64,000 nucleotides of DNA from an uncultured Verrucomicrobiales bacterium (lineage in GTDB: Bacteria; Verrucomicrobiota; Verrucomicrobiia; Verrucomicrobiales; Akkermansiaceae). The first letter of the stretch is position 1. Each line of letters begins with the position of its first letter. The translations under genes were made by a program, and so were the position numbers. The notes under the pieces were generated by a model, which did no database searches, was not told where the DNA came from, and was given only the letters and a program-made list of their open reading frames with translations. Positions 36,796-45,485 of the stretch are shown here, piece after piece. The stretch is taken from assembly GCA_937951675.1 (NCBI GenBank), contig CALFBI010000014.1, positions 1-64,000 of the forward strand, read 5' to 3'.

Positions 36796-37524
36796 TTAGA
36801 AAATCCCCCCGTCGATCTTGAGGTTGGAACCGGTTATATAGGAGGCCTCTTGCCCAGCAAGAAAAAAAATAGCGCTCGCGACCTCTTCAGGCTTCCCAAA
36901 CCGGCGCATAGGAATCGTTCTTTTTAAATTAGGATCAACATCTGCCAAAGCGCCCGTTTCTATATAACCAGGAGAAACCGTGTTTACGGTAATCTTCATC
37001 CGCCCAAGTTCTTTCGCCAAGCTTTGGCCTAATGCCACCACCCCTGCTTTTGCCGCAGCATAATTAGTCTGCCCCACTGGAGCCAAAAGAGCGCTCAATG
37101 ATGCAATATTGATAATTCTACCAAACCGCTGCTCCATCATCCCTCTAATCACTGCCTGTGAACCTAAATAGACCGAGTCTAGATTACTTTGGATTACACG
37201 CCTCCATGCATCTGAAGGCATCGTCGCGAGTAAGTGATCTTCATGATGGCCCGCATTATTAACTAACACATTCACGGTCCGCCCGTCTAACTTCACATCC
37301 TCGAGAGCCTTTGCCCACTCTTTCTCTGAAGTCACATCAAGTGTCACAATAGAGCACCTCTCCGTAAATTCATTCTTCAAATTTTCAGCGTGATCACGAT
37401 TTTCACGGACCCCTAAGTAAACGTGGCACACAGGGTCTTTTTCTAAAAAGAACCTACCTATGGCTAATCCTAAACCTCCGTTTCCTCCAGTGACTAATAC
37501 GCACTTTTGTAATTCCTCAGACAT
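36796..37524 (-). CDS. 3-oxoacyl-ACP reductase (FabG-like)
   Basis: This 242-residue short-chain dehydrogenase has TGGNGGLGLAIG at 12-23 for NAD(P)H binding, VNNAG at 88-92, and the catalytic set Ser142, Tyr155, Lys159 in ASLSALLAPVGQTNYAAAK. A late PGYIETG and ASYITGSNLKIDGG complete the FabG pattern. It should reduce the beta-keto group after each condensation. It is placed 3 bases after the KS-partner gene and 19 bases before the ACP gene in the same run. Confidence 0.93.
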   Translation of the reverse strand: MSEELQKCVLVTGGNGGLGLAIGRFFLEKDPVCHVYLGVRENRDHAENLKNEFTERCSIVTLDVTSEKEWAKALEDVKLDGRTVNVLVNNAGHHEDHLLATMPSDAWRRVIQSNLDSVYLGSQAVIRGMMEQRFGRIINIASLSALLAPVGQTNYAAAKAGVVALGQSLAKELGRMKITVNTVSPGYIETGALADVDPNLKRTIPMRRFGKPEEVASAIFFLAGQEASYITGSNLKIDGGIF

Positions 37525-37527
37525 GAT

Positions 37528-38559
37528 TTATACTTTTCTCAGTGTTGCACTAAAAGCGTGCTGATTCGACCCTCGTGAATAGACCGAGGATAGGTCATTT
37601 CCGTCCTCAATAGCCCCCATTGCGGCGGCAAGTTGAAAGCCTCCGGTAACCGCCATCGGGCAACCCAAATTTGGGAGAATGGAAAGAGACCGGCCTTTCC
37701 AAGTTTCTAAAAGCTTTTCTTCTTCCCTATCTAAAGCTTTTACTCCAGATAAACCATCTACTAAAAAGCTCTCCTCTTTGTTTTGTAAAAACGAAAAAGC
37801 TTCTCTCATTGCCACTTTTTGTTCTTCAGAGTTACGATAATCAAAAGGTCCATGAACATCTAGCTTCACTCCTTCTGATTCCTTATCGACATAGATAGCA
37901 GCGGCGCCTTCTGTCCCCACTAATTTGTCAGAGCATAAATTTAAACCTTCACAGCTCAACCAATCCAATTCTTCGGCCGACACTACTAGACAACCATCAA
38001 CCAGACCTAACTCAATCCAATCATGAGCCACTTTCAGTCCTGAGAAAAAAGCAGCCGAGTCTCCGATCAAAGAATATGTCGGGCCCTGACTATTCAAATA
38101 ACTAGCGAGATGACTCGCAGGAGCATTGTAAACCGTCTCAGGAAACAAAATAGGACTCGCTACAGCAGGATCCTCTAAAATTTCAGTATACAACTTATTT
38201 GAATAGTTAACGCAACCATTCAAAAACGTTACCACAATCCCTATGGATAGCTCCATATTTTGAACCTTCGCAAGCCTCTCTTCTCCCAAGGCCTGAAGAG
38301 CGGCCACCATCCCAAATTTCGTTACGTTACTGGATCTTCGCAACCTTGGGTGCTTTGGTAAAAAAGGCTTCAAGCTCTTCAATTCAACGGGATGAGTATC
38401 ATAGGTATAAACCTGCTCTCCTACATGCCGAGAGAGAGAACTCTTCGGTAAAGGGATAGCCTCTAAACTAGATCGGTATAAAGACTCCGAATTTAACCCA
38501 TATGCTGACACGTTCCCGCACCCAGCAATATTCAATTCGAAATGGCGCTGATTAAACAT
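37528..38559 (-). CDS. inactive ketosynthase-like partner (chain-length-factor type)
   Basis: From the ATG at 38559 this has 343 residues and the thiolase fold of ketosynthases, but the active site is lost. Aligned to the neighbouring KS, the Cys position is Ser168 (LIGDSAA against NACAS), the SHGTGT His has no counterpart, and the second His region reads LGCPMAVTGG in place of MGHALGGAG. This is the picture of a KS-beta or chain length factor subunit that pairs with an active KS. It overlaps the KS stop by 8 bases, so the two are translationally coupled. A longer start at 38598 would lie further inside the KS gene. Confidence 0.85.
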   Translation of the reverse strand: MFNQRHFELNIAGCGNVSAYGLNSESLYRSSLEAIPLPKSSLSRHVGEQVYTYDTHPVELKSLKPFLPKHPRLRRSSNVTKFGMVAALQALGEERLAKVQNMELSIGIVVTFLNGCVNYSNKLYTEILEDPAVASPILFPETVYNAPASHLASYLNSQGPTYSLIGDSAAFFSGLKVAHDWIELGLVDGCLVVSAEELDWLSCEGLNLCSDKLVGTEGAAAIYVDKESEGVKLDVHGPFDYRNSEEQKVAMREAFSFLQNKEESFLVDGLSGVKALDREEEKLLETWKGRSLSILPNLGCPMAVTGGFQLAAAMGAIEDGNDLSSVYSRGSNQHAFSATLRKV

Positions 38560-39775
38560 GTTTGAAAATAAGTGATGCGTTACAACCCCCGAAACCAAAA
38601 GAATTTGTTAATACCGTGCTCAAATTTGACGAGCGAGGGCTCCTCACTAAATCAAATTCACAGGCTTGGTCAACTTCTCTGACATTAAGACTCGCGGGGA
38701 CAACGGACTCTTGTAAGGCGTAAACACAAAGTGCTGATTCAATCGCCCCAGCCCCTCCTAAAGCATGCCCCATTGCCGACTTGGTGGAACTGACCATAAG
38801 ATCGCTCACATTTTCACCAGCCCATTGAGAAATCGCTTTGGCTTCCGCCACATCATTCAAGGGGGTTCCTGTTCCATGAGAATTAAGATATTGAATCTCG
38901 GAAGGAGCGACTCCTGCCGTCCGGCAAGCTAGGCTCATGGAAGTCACCGCGGCGGAGCCTTCTGGATGAGGCTGCGTCAGGTGATGTAAATCGGTGCTCA
39001 TTCCATATCCCACTATTTCGGCTAAAGGAGTCGCGTTTCTCGCCAGCAGTGACTCCTCTGACTCAATCACCATCATCGCTGCCGCCTCCCCGATCGCTAA
39101 TCCATCTCGATGGGCATCAAACGGCCTCGGAATACCAGAGATTGACATCGCTTGTAATGAATCAAATCCCGCAAAAACCATTTGTGCAAGAGCATCATAC
39201 CCACCTGCTAAAGCCGTTTTACTTTGACCTGTTTTCACGAGATGAAATGCATGCCCGATCGCATTTGCTCCAGAAGCACAAGCATTTGAAATAATCTGAG
39301 TCTGCCCACGAAACCCTAATATTTCTTGGACCATGGCGCACACCTTTTGGGCTTGGTAACACTGAGAGCGAGTATATTGCCCCACTCTTCTAGCCTTCTC
39401 CTGAACCGCTTGCCGGTAATAACTTTCCCCAATAGGCATCGCTCCTGCCGAAGTCCCAATTACATAGGGAATCCCATCATCATAGTCTGCAGCGGCCTCC
39501 GTCATCGCTTGAGATGTCGCGTGAAGTAACATTTCACCACCTCGATCGAGCCGCTTCACTAACTTATGCTTCCGGTTGTGATCGAATGATGGCACATCAA
39601 CCAACCCTGCGGTCTTAACCCGTTGACGGGAAACATCAAAAAAATCAATTTCTTTAAAATGAGTCGAACCTGACTGCATCGAGCTGACATGACTGCCTTT
39701 ATCATTTCCCATTGGGGAAGTGACCCCTATCCCTGTGATAAACACACGGTGGTTTTTTACTGTTTTCTCGGCCAT
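38552..39775 (-). CDS. beta-ketoacyl-ACP synthase (FabF-like, active)
   Basis: This 407-residue condensing enzyme has the intact triad: Cys166 in SNACASGANA, His300 in NSHGTGTPLND and His337 in KSAMGHALGGAGAIE. It should extend an ACP-bound chain with malonyl-ACP. It is the first gene of a six-gene minus-strand run (KS, KS partner, KR, ACP, YbhN-like, LolA-like). A well-formed promoter lies directly upstream, so the mRNA leader is only about 10 bases, and there is no Shine-Dalgarno motif. Confidence 0.93.
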   Translation of the reverse strand: MAEKTVKNHRVFITGIGVTSPMGNDKGSHVSSMQSGSTHFKEIDFFDVSRQRVKTAGLVDVPSFDHNRKHKLVKRLDRGGEMLLHATSQAMTEAAADYDDGIPYVIGTSAGAMPIGESYYRQAVQEKARRVGQYTRSQCYQAQKVCAMVQEILGFRGQTQIISNACASGANAIGHAFHLVKTGQSKTALAGGYDALAQMVFAGFDSLQAMSISGIPRPFDAHRDGLAIGEAAAMMVIESEESLLARNATPLAEIVGYGMSTDLHHLTQPHPEGSAAVTSMSLACRTAGVAPSEIQYLNSHGTGTPLNDVAEAKAISQWAGENVSDLMVSSTKSAMGHALGGAGAIESALCVYALQESVVPASLNVREVDQACEFDLVRSPRSSNLSTVLTNSFGFGGCNASLIFKHV

Positions 39776-39792
39776 ATTGCTACTCTTGTCAG

Positions 39793-39821
39793 TCTATACC
39801 GAATGTGATAGTAGAAGTCAA
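39793..39821 (-). promoter_or_regulatory. candidate promoter of the KS operon
   Basis: On the minus strand, TTGACT (39816-39821) and TATAGA (39793-39798) are separated by exactly 17 bases. The -35 box abuts the ATG of the divergent gene at 39822. The predicted transcript start is about 10 bases before the KS ATG at 39775. Confidence 0.5.
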
Positions 39822-41018
39822 ATGCTCTACGAATCATGGCTTCGCGTTGTGGAAAAACACAGTGATCAAACGGCGGTGTTTCATCCAGGGAAAGCGAAGG
39901 CACTCCGTTTTCTAGACATTCATGAGCGCTCTCAAAAAATCGCCCTCTCTTCTCCTGAGGTCTATCAAGCGCACGCTTCTCACCCGGACTTTTTTCCCAC
40001 TATTGTTGCGGCATGGAAAAAGAAGACGCCTCTCGTTCTTTTAGACAGCCCTAAACCGGTTCTCAAACCTATTTTAGGGGGCATTCCCTCTGAAACATCG
40101 CTTATTAAACAAGCTTGTGGTTCTTCTGGTTGTGAGCGCAGCCTGTTTTTCACGGAGGAGCAACTGCTAGCCGAGGCACAGCTTAATATTGATACCTTTT
40201 CACTCACTCCGAGCCAAAGAAGCCTCTGCGTGATCTCTCTTGCTCATTCTTATGGATTAGGCTGCCTGACCCTCCCTTTACTACTAGGGGGCATTCCCAT
40301 CGAGATTTTAGCCTCACCCTTCCCGGCGTTTTTATCAGAATGTTTCCAAAAAGAAGGATCTGTTTTCCTTCCTGCAGTGCCAGCTTTATGGAAGACCTGG
40401 CACAACTCTCGCGTAATTCAGGCTCCTAAAATCTCACTAGGCGTCTCCGCTGGTTCCCCCCTCTCACTCGAACTCGAAAACTCTATTTGGGAGTCAACGG
40501 GTCTCAAAATTCATAATTTCTATGGAACCAGTGAAACGGGAGCTATTGCCTATGATTCCAGTAACACTCCTCGCTTAACGCAAAGCTTGCTAGGAAAGCT
40601 ATTGCCCAACGTGAGTGTCATCATTGATCAAAAAAATCATCTCTGCGTTCAATCACCTGCCCTTGCATCGGGCGCGGACAAACTCCTCACTCCTACTGAA
40701 TTTTCGGCAAGTCACCTCCAAACCATGGACCAGGGAGCGCTTCATCAAAACTCTCTCCATTGGCATCAATTCCAAGGAAACGCCATTAACATTGCGGGCA
40801 GAAAGATCAGCCCCGAGCGAATTAAGCGCCATTGCTTAGCGCTTCCTGACGTGCTTCAAGTTGAAATCGAAAAGATTCGCAGTGAAGATTTTGAAAGATT
40901 TGAAGAAGCTAAAATTAAAGTCAAAACCTCAAATCAAACCCCTCTCCGACTTATTAAACGTCAGCTTGCAAATACGCTAGATGGATGGGAGATACCAAGG
41001 CTTTGGGAAAAGCTTTAA
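39822..41018 (+). CDS. degenerate adenylate-forming enzyme (AMP-binding family)
   Basis: From the ATG at 39822 this has 398 residues and the fold of acyl-CoA synthetases, recognisable by SLAHSYGLGCLTLPLLLGG, NFYGTSETGAIAYD and INIAGRKISPERIKR. The phosphate loop is altered (QACGSSGCERSLFFT, without the usual Gly-Lys ending), and the protein stops at WEIPRLWEKL, before the C-terminal GK motif that carries the catalytic Lys. It may lack adenylation activity and serve as a transferase, a carrier or a partner. The longer frame from 39720 overlaps the KS gene and was rejected. Comparable ligases occur in aryl polyene clusters. Confidence 0.8.
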   Translation: MLYESWLRVVEKHSDQTAVFHPGKAKALRFLDIHERSQKIALSSPEVYQAHASHPDFFPTIVAAWKKKTPLVLLDSPKPVLKPILGGIPSETSLIKQACGSSGCERSLFFTEEQLLAEAQLNIDTFSLTPSQRSLCVISLAHSYGLGCLTLPLLLGGIPIEILASPFPAFLSECFQKEGSVFLPAVPALWKTWHNSRVIQAPKISLGVSAGSPLSLELENSIWESTGLKIHNFYGTSETGAIAYDSSNTPRLTQSLLGKLLPNVSVIIDQKNHLCVQSPALASGADKLLTPTEFSASHLQTMDQGALHQNSLHWHQFQGNAINIAGRKISPERIKRHCLALPDVLQVEIEKIRSEDFERFEEAKIKVKTSNQTPLRLIKRQLANTLDGWEIPRLWEKL

Positions 41019-41437
41019 TCCCCGCTCAGCATGACTACCGCTTGAGCTAAAACTCGATCACCTGAGGAAACACTGCCTGATATCTGCACTAAATGACCAA
41101 GCCTAGCTTCTACTTGAGCTTGGATCCTTAATTCCTCACCCGGCCCAACGGTCTCTAAAATTTTAGCTTTTTTCACCGCGGTAAGTCTCAAATTTTCTAG
41201 TTTCCCCTCTTCCTTTGAAGATTGAAATACCACTCCTCCTAATTGCGCGATCGCCTCAATCATTATCACCCCCGGCCATAAAGGTTGACCGGGGAAGTGC
41301 CCATTGAGAAAAACCTCTTTTCCTGAAATATCATATTTAGCTTCTGCCGACTTTCCCGGATCAAGAGACAAAATTTCATGAATAAATTTAAATTCTGGCC
41401 CATGAGGTAACCCCTCTAACTCTGCTTGCATATCCAT
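41015..41437 (-). CDS. 3-hydroxyacyl-ACP dehydratase (FabZ-like hotdog)
   Basis: This 140-residue single-hotdog dehydratase has the FabZ signature NGHFPGQPLWPGVIMIEAIAQ, with catalytic His47 and Glu61. It would dehydrate the 3-hydroxyacyl-ACP made by the ketoreductase to a trans-enoyl chain. Without an enoyl reductase in the cluster, repeated use would give a conjugated polyene. It overlaps the end of the ligase-like gene by 4 bases and is divergent from the exporter. An ATG two codons inside is an alternative start. Confidence 0.92.
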   Translation of the reverse strand: MDMQAELEGLPHGPEFKFIHEILSLDPGKSAEAKYDISGKEVFLNGHFPGQPLWPGVIMIEAIAQLGGVVFQSSKEEGKLENLRLTAVKKAKILETVGPGEELRIQAQVEARLGHLVQISGSVSSGDRVLAQAVVMLSGD

Positions 41438-41527
41438 AAAGCAGATTACTTTTAATTCAGCAGCAACATCAACTCTAAGCTGAGATTGTTTGATTGATTA
41501 TTCAGCTCAACAAGTTACCTCTTTTCA

Positions 41528-43861
41528 ATGAAAGCGAAGGTCTATATCCCTCTGACCATTCTATGCATCATCGCGATTTGTGTTCTCGGGCTGAAGCAAT
41601 TGCACTTTCAGACCGACATTCTTCACGTTCTTCCCAAAGGCAACCAAGCCGTTGAGTCGCTGAAAGATTTTCGGAAGCATTTTGTCAAAGATCGCGAGAC
41701 GATTATCATCTTAACGTCTTCAGATGGTGAGGAAATTTACCCTGAAGACGCGGAAGCTCTCGCTTCTTTTCTTAATGAAAAGATGCCCGACTCACAGATC
41801 TCTTCCCAATCATTGTTTGAGCAAAACCCTCAAATCTTTGCGAAATCAATCGCTCGTATTTGGAGGCACTCCCAACCAGGAACGATTCAAGAATTTACCT
41901 CTCGCTTAAACAACACCGGTTATGTTTCAAGCCGTTTTGAAGAAATCGTCTCTACTATTAAAAGCTCCGCAGACCCTCAACAGGGCCTTATTCAATCCTA
42001 TGATCCTTTAGGCTTCCTCTCTCACCCTGGTCTCCAAGAGCTCATTTCAAACGATTTTAGTTTTTCAAGTGATTCCGGGCAACACCGCATCCTGATTGCC
42101 GAACAAACAACAAAAACGCCCCCTTCGTATCAATCTGATGCGGCATGGATCAAAAAAACCTCTCTCCTCATCGAGGACTGGATTGCACAAGAAGACTTCG
42201 CATTGGATTACGCCTTAACAGGCGGCCCTGCCTTCAACGCCGAAATAGGGAGTAACATGGAAAACGATATGCGAGGCACTCTGGGAGTGACTAGCTCGCT
42301 CATCATTCTTCTCTTTTTATTATTCCAGAGAAGTTTCCGGCAATTATTTTTAGTGATCGTTATCCTTGCGATCACCTTCACCTTCACTCTTGCTCTAGCA
42401 GGGTTCTTATTCACCTCTTTGAATCTCGTGAGCGTCGGCTTTGCGGCCATTCTCATCGGTCTAGTGATTGATTACATCATCGTCATCTTACGAGAGGCCC
42501 CAAATAAGGTCTCATCTCACCATGCCTTCCGGAAAAAAATAGCGCCCAGCATTTCATGGGCAGCTCTCTCAACTGCTTTTGTTTTCGGGATTTTAACACT
42601 GAGCTCTTTTGAAGGAGTCCGTCAGCTCGCAGGAATTGTCGCCATTGGGCTCTTAATCGGGGCCGGGACCTCTCTCTGGCTCGTTCCTCTTTTTCTCTCT
42701 CAATTCCCAACTCCTCTACAGAAAAAAGGAACTCACCCTAGACAACTCTCAACCACTGTTCTGGTCACCTTTATTTCATTGATTACTGTATCGGCTGTCA
42801 CGGTTTTGATTACGAAAGGAGCTCCTCAGTTTGACTTCGAGCTAGAAATGCTCGACGAAGAAAAAAGTGAAGCCACGAAAGGCTTCAACCTCCTCACTAA
42901 AGAGTTTTCAGCTTGGTCAGAAGACTATGCTATTTTGTTATCTAAATCTCATTCTCCTCAGGAGCTCACCCAGCAATCCCTGGAAGCAAAACAATCTTTG
43001 GACAACCTTTTAGCCGAAAAAAAAATCGATTCTTATCAACTCCCTTATCAATTAATTCCTCATACCCTCTCCCCCTCTCAAGAACATGATCCTTTTTCCT
43101 CGGTCATTCAAAACTCGGAGAAAATCATTCAAGTGCTTACTGAAAGCGGCTTTAGTGACAAAGGAGTCGCCCTAACAGAGCAAGTATTCAAAGCGCTCAT
43201 GAATTCTGATTCATTCCGCTACACGAATGACCCTTTAATTCAAATGTTCTACAAAGAATCAGAACAGGGCACTCATTTCCTTCAAGGAAGAGTCCTAGTA
43301 AAAGACTCTTCAATCTTTTCGCCCCCTTCCTCTTTTCCTTTCGATCACACCTCTATTACAAGTTGGAAAGCCCTGAAATCAGCCTTACTACCCCAAGTAA
43401 AACGAGACTTTTATTTTGTCTTCATTCCTTCAGGAGTTTTCCTTTTAATGGCGATGCTCCTTGTTTTCAGGTCACTCCAAGACACCTCTTTTGTCATCCT
43501 TATCATGATATTAGCGATGTTAATCATTCATGCCATTTTAGCTCTTCGCGGTGAAAATTGGAACTCCCTGAGCGGAATGGCTATTCCCCTTACTATTGGA
43601 GCAGGAATTGACTACAGTATTCATCTGATTTTTTCCTTACGCAGACACCAAGGTGACATGAAGGCTGTCTGGAATGGGGTAGGAAAAGCTATTTGCTTTT
43701 GCTCACTCTCGACGGCACTTGGATTTGGATCACTTATTTTCGCCGCGAGCTCAGGACTCCGCAGTTTAGGCTTCTACTGCAGTATCGGCGTTTTAATAAG
43801 TATGATCCTTAGCCTTTCAGTGATTCCAGCCCTATGGCAAAGGCGTTTTAGATTGCGGTGA
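41528..43861 (+). CDS. MMPL-type RND exporter
   Basis: This 777-residue inner-membrane transporter has two RND halves: an N-terminal helix, a large periplasmic loop, then six helices, repeated. The conserved Asp-Tyr motifs of helices 4 and 10 are present (GLVIDYIIVIL and GAGIDYSIHLIF). MMPL-type exporters are a standard member of aryl polyene and xanthomonadin clusters and are thought to move lipid-linked product to the periplasm. A first loop ending in TGGPAFNAEIGSNMEND is typical. Its end overlaps the convergent halogenase-like gene by 30 bases. Confidence 0.92.
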   Translation: MKAKVYIPLTILCIIAICVLGLKQLHFQTDILHVLPKGNQAVESLKDFRKHFVKDRETIIILTSSDGEEIYPEDAEALASFLNEKMPDSQISSQSLFEQNPQIFAKSIARIWRHSQPGTIQEFTSRLNNTGYVSSRFEEIVSTIKSSADPQQGLIQSYDPLGFLSHPGLQELISNDFSFSSDSGQHRILIAEQTTKTPPSYQSDAAWIKKTSLLIEDWIAQEDFALDYALTGGPAFNAEIGSNMENDMRGTLGVTSSLIILLFLLFQRSFRQLFLVIVILAITFTFTLALAGFLFTSLNLVSVGFAAILIGLVIDYIIVILREAPNKVSSHHAFRKKIAPSISWAALSTAFVFGILTLSSFEGVRQLAGIVAIGLLIGAGTSLWLVPLFLSQFPTPLQKKGTHPRQLSTTVLVTFISLITVSAVTVLITKGAPQFDFELEMLDEEKSEATKGFNLLTKEFSAWSEDYAILLSKSHSPQELTQQSLEAKQSLDNLLAEKKIDSYQLPYQLIPHTLSPSQEHDPFSSVIQNSEKIIQVLTESGFSDKGVALTEQVFKALMNSDSFRYTNDPLIQMFYKESEQGTHFLQGRVLVKDSSIFSPPSSFPFDHTSITSWKALKSALLPQVKRDFYFVFIPSGVFLLMAMLLVFRSLQDTSFVILIMILAMLIIHAILALRGENWNSLSGMAIPLTIGAGIDYSIHLIFSLRRHQGDMKAVWNGVGKAICFCSLSTALGFGSLIFAASSGLRSLGFYCSIGVLISMILSLSVIPALWQRRFRLR

Positions 43862-45412
43862 GATTTCTACTTTAGAACTCGCGAATAAAAGCTTCAGTTC
43901 TATTTTTAACCACATTTTCACACCTTGGCCAAATAATCTCATAGCACTATTGTCGGGGCTGAAACTTCCATTTAATAAAAAATCCCTATTCTGGTTTTGA
44001 TCCCCGAACTTACCCTCTGTTATCTTCTTTTTTGCTAATACCACTAACCGCCTATTATAAAGGCTCATAAATTTGGCAAAGAAGGCCCCTGCTGGACCAT
44101 CATATGGCATTTTCGAAAATTCGGTATCTTGATCCGAGTATACTAAACGAACAGGACCAATAAAATAAGTAGAGATATCTAAAAGAAACGCGACACGCAT
44201 CAGTTCCGCATCTCCTATATACCAATATTTGTCGCGATATATGGCGTTAAACCAATCAAAATAAGCCCTCTTAAAATCTCCTGATTTACTCGCAATATCT
44301 GAAGCAACATTTCCTCCCGTAAAATAGTTACGAAGAAGATCAAAAGTCGAATAAACCGAATGAGAACAAAAATCCAGGCCTTGGCTATAAAGAGGGTCCA
44401 TAAACCCTGCCGCATCACCTACGATTGCCCACCCTTCTCCACAAACTTTCTCACTATAATAAGCAAAGCCTTTGTAGTAATTATTATCTTTTTCTACTCC
44501 CTCAGCATTTTCGAGTAATAAGCGGCCAATAGGATGTGTCATCACATGGGCTTTCACTCGCTCTGCCATACTCCCTTCTTTTGGAGGGGTATATAAACGC
44601 TCATCCCAAGTAACCCCAATACTGAATTCTCCATTCTCTAAAGGGATAATCCAACTCCACCAACCAAAGCCCATCAGATGGTTAGTGGCAGCGCCACGAG
44701 GAGACACCGCTCGCTCTGCTATTCCAGCCAACGCTTCTTGCGCCTGCTGACTGTCTAAATCACATACATTTTTAAAACGGCTCCACATCGAGGCTACAGG
44801 ATGCCTATCAGACATTCTTCGATGTAAATCTTGCTGCCTAGAAATGAGAGCCGCCTTTCCTGATGAGTCGATCACCCAGGTAGCGGTCACCTCCTTCATT
44901 TCTCCCTGAGAGTTCTTATAGGTAATCTTATTTTTACCTATTCCTCCTAATTCAAGTTTATTGACTAACGCTGGGCGCTCTATCACACAGCCAGCCTGGG
45001 CCGCATCTTTTAATAAATCTTCGTCTAAACGGATCCTATTTAATTGATAGGTAGGAAGACGCGCTTGAAACCTCGGGCCGATTTCCGTGCACGAGTCGGC
45101 TAAGTCTTCAGTTTTGCGATGGAACCACATTCTTAGCCCATGCTTAGCGACATGCTGATTAGCTAAATATCGCCCTTTATTAAGGACATTTACTAAAAAA
45201 CAACCTGAAACTTCTGAAGTGCTTTCTCCTACTTTACGCTGAAATTCTACAGCTTTTTCAAGCAGTAACACTTTCAGCTCCGGAAATTGGCGCTTCAACA
45301 GTATCGCAGAACTTGATCCCGAAAAAGCCCCCCCAATGATCACCACATCATACGTTGTATTCCTCGCCACATTCTTGGCAATTAAAGACGGAATTGTGAA
45401 ATCTTTATTCAT
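43832..45412 (-). CDS. second flavin-dependent halogenase-like enzyme
   Basis: This 526-residue flavoprotein belongs to the tryptophan-halogenase-like superfamily. It has the GGAFSG nucleotide motif at 27-32, KVGESTSE at 60-67, a Lys at 90 in AKHGLRMW, and GWWSWIIP at 250-257 with the WxWxI signature (W252, W254, I256). WAIVGDAAGFMDPLYSQG is the second FAD contact. It is longer than the other halogenase-like protein at 33528-34814 and only distantly similar. Halogenation is possible, but this group also includes hydroxylases and reductases. It stands alone on the minus strand between two plus-strand genes. Confidence 0.8.
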   Translation of the reverse strand: MNKDFTIPSLIAKNVARNTTYDVVIIGGAFSGSSSAILLKRQFPELKVLLLEKAVEFQRKVGESTSEVSGCFLVNVLNKGRYLANQHVAKHGLRMWFHRKTEDLADSCTEIGPRFQARLPTYQLNRIRLDEDLLKDAAQAGCVIERPALVNKLELGGIGKNKITYKNSQGEMKEVTATWVIDSSGKAALISRQQDLHRRMSDRHPVASMWSRFKNVCDLDSQQAQEALAGIAERAVSPRGAATNHLMGFGWWSWIIPLENGEFSIGVTWDERLYTPPKEGSMAERVKAHVMTHPIGRLLLENAEGVEKDNNYYKGFAYYSEKVCGEGWAIVGDAAGFMDPLYSQGLDFCSHSVYSTFDLLRNYFTGGNVASDIASKSGDFKRAYFDWFNAIYRDKYWYIGDAELMRVAFLLDISTYFIGPVRLVYSDQDTEFSKMPYDGPAGAFFAKFMSLYNRRLVVLAKKKITEGKFGDQNQNRDFLLNGSFSPDNSAMRLFGQGVKMWLKIELKLLFASSKVEISPQSKTPLP

Positions 45413-45485
45413 TGACTAATAATAAAACTGAGTATGTAACCGCACACAGCAAGCTCAGGGCCGCCTTGTTCCTATTAACTACACC

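Noticed and set aside
34819-41437. Reading the KS, KR, ACP and DH genes as the ordinary fatty-acid synthesis operon
   Set aside because: A dead KS partner, LolA-like, MMPL, GT2 and halogenase-like neighbours and no enoyl reductase, malonyl transferase or fabH point to a polyene cluster.
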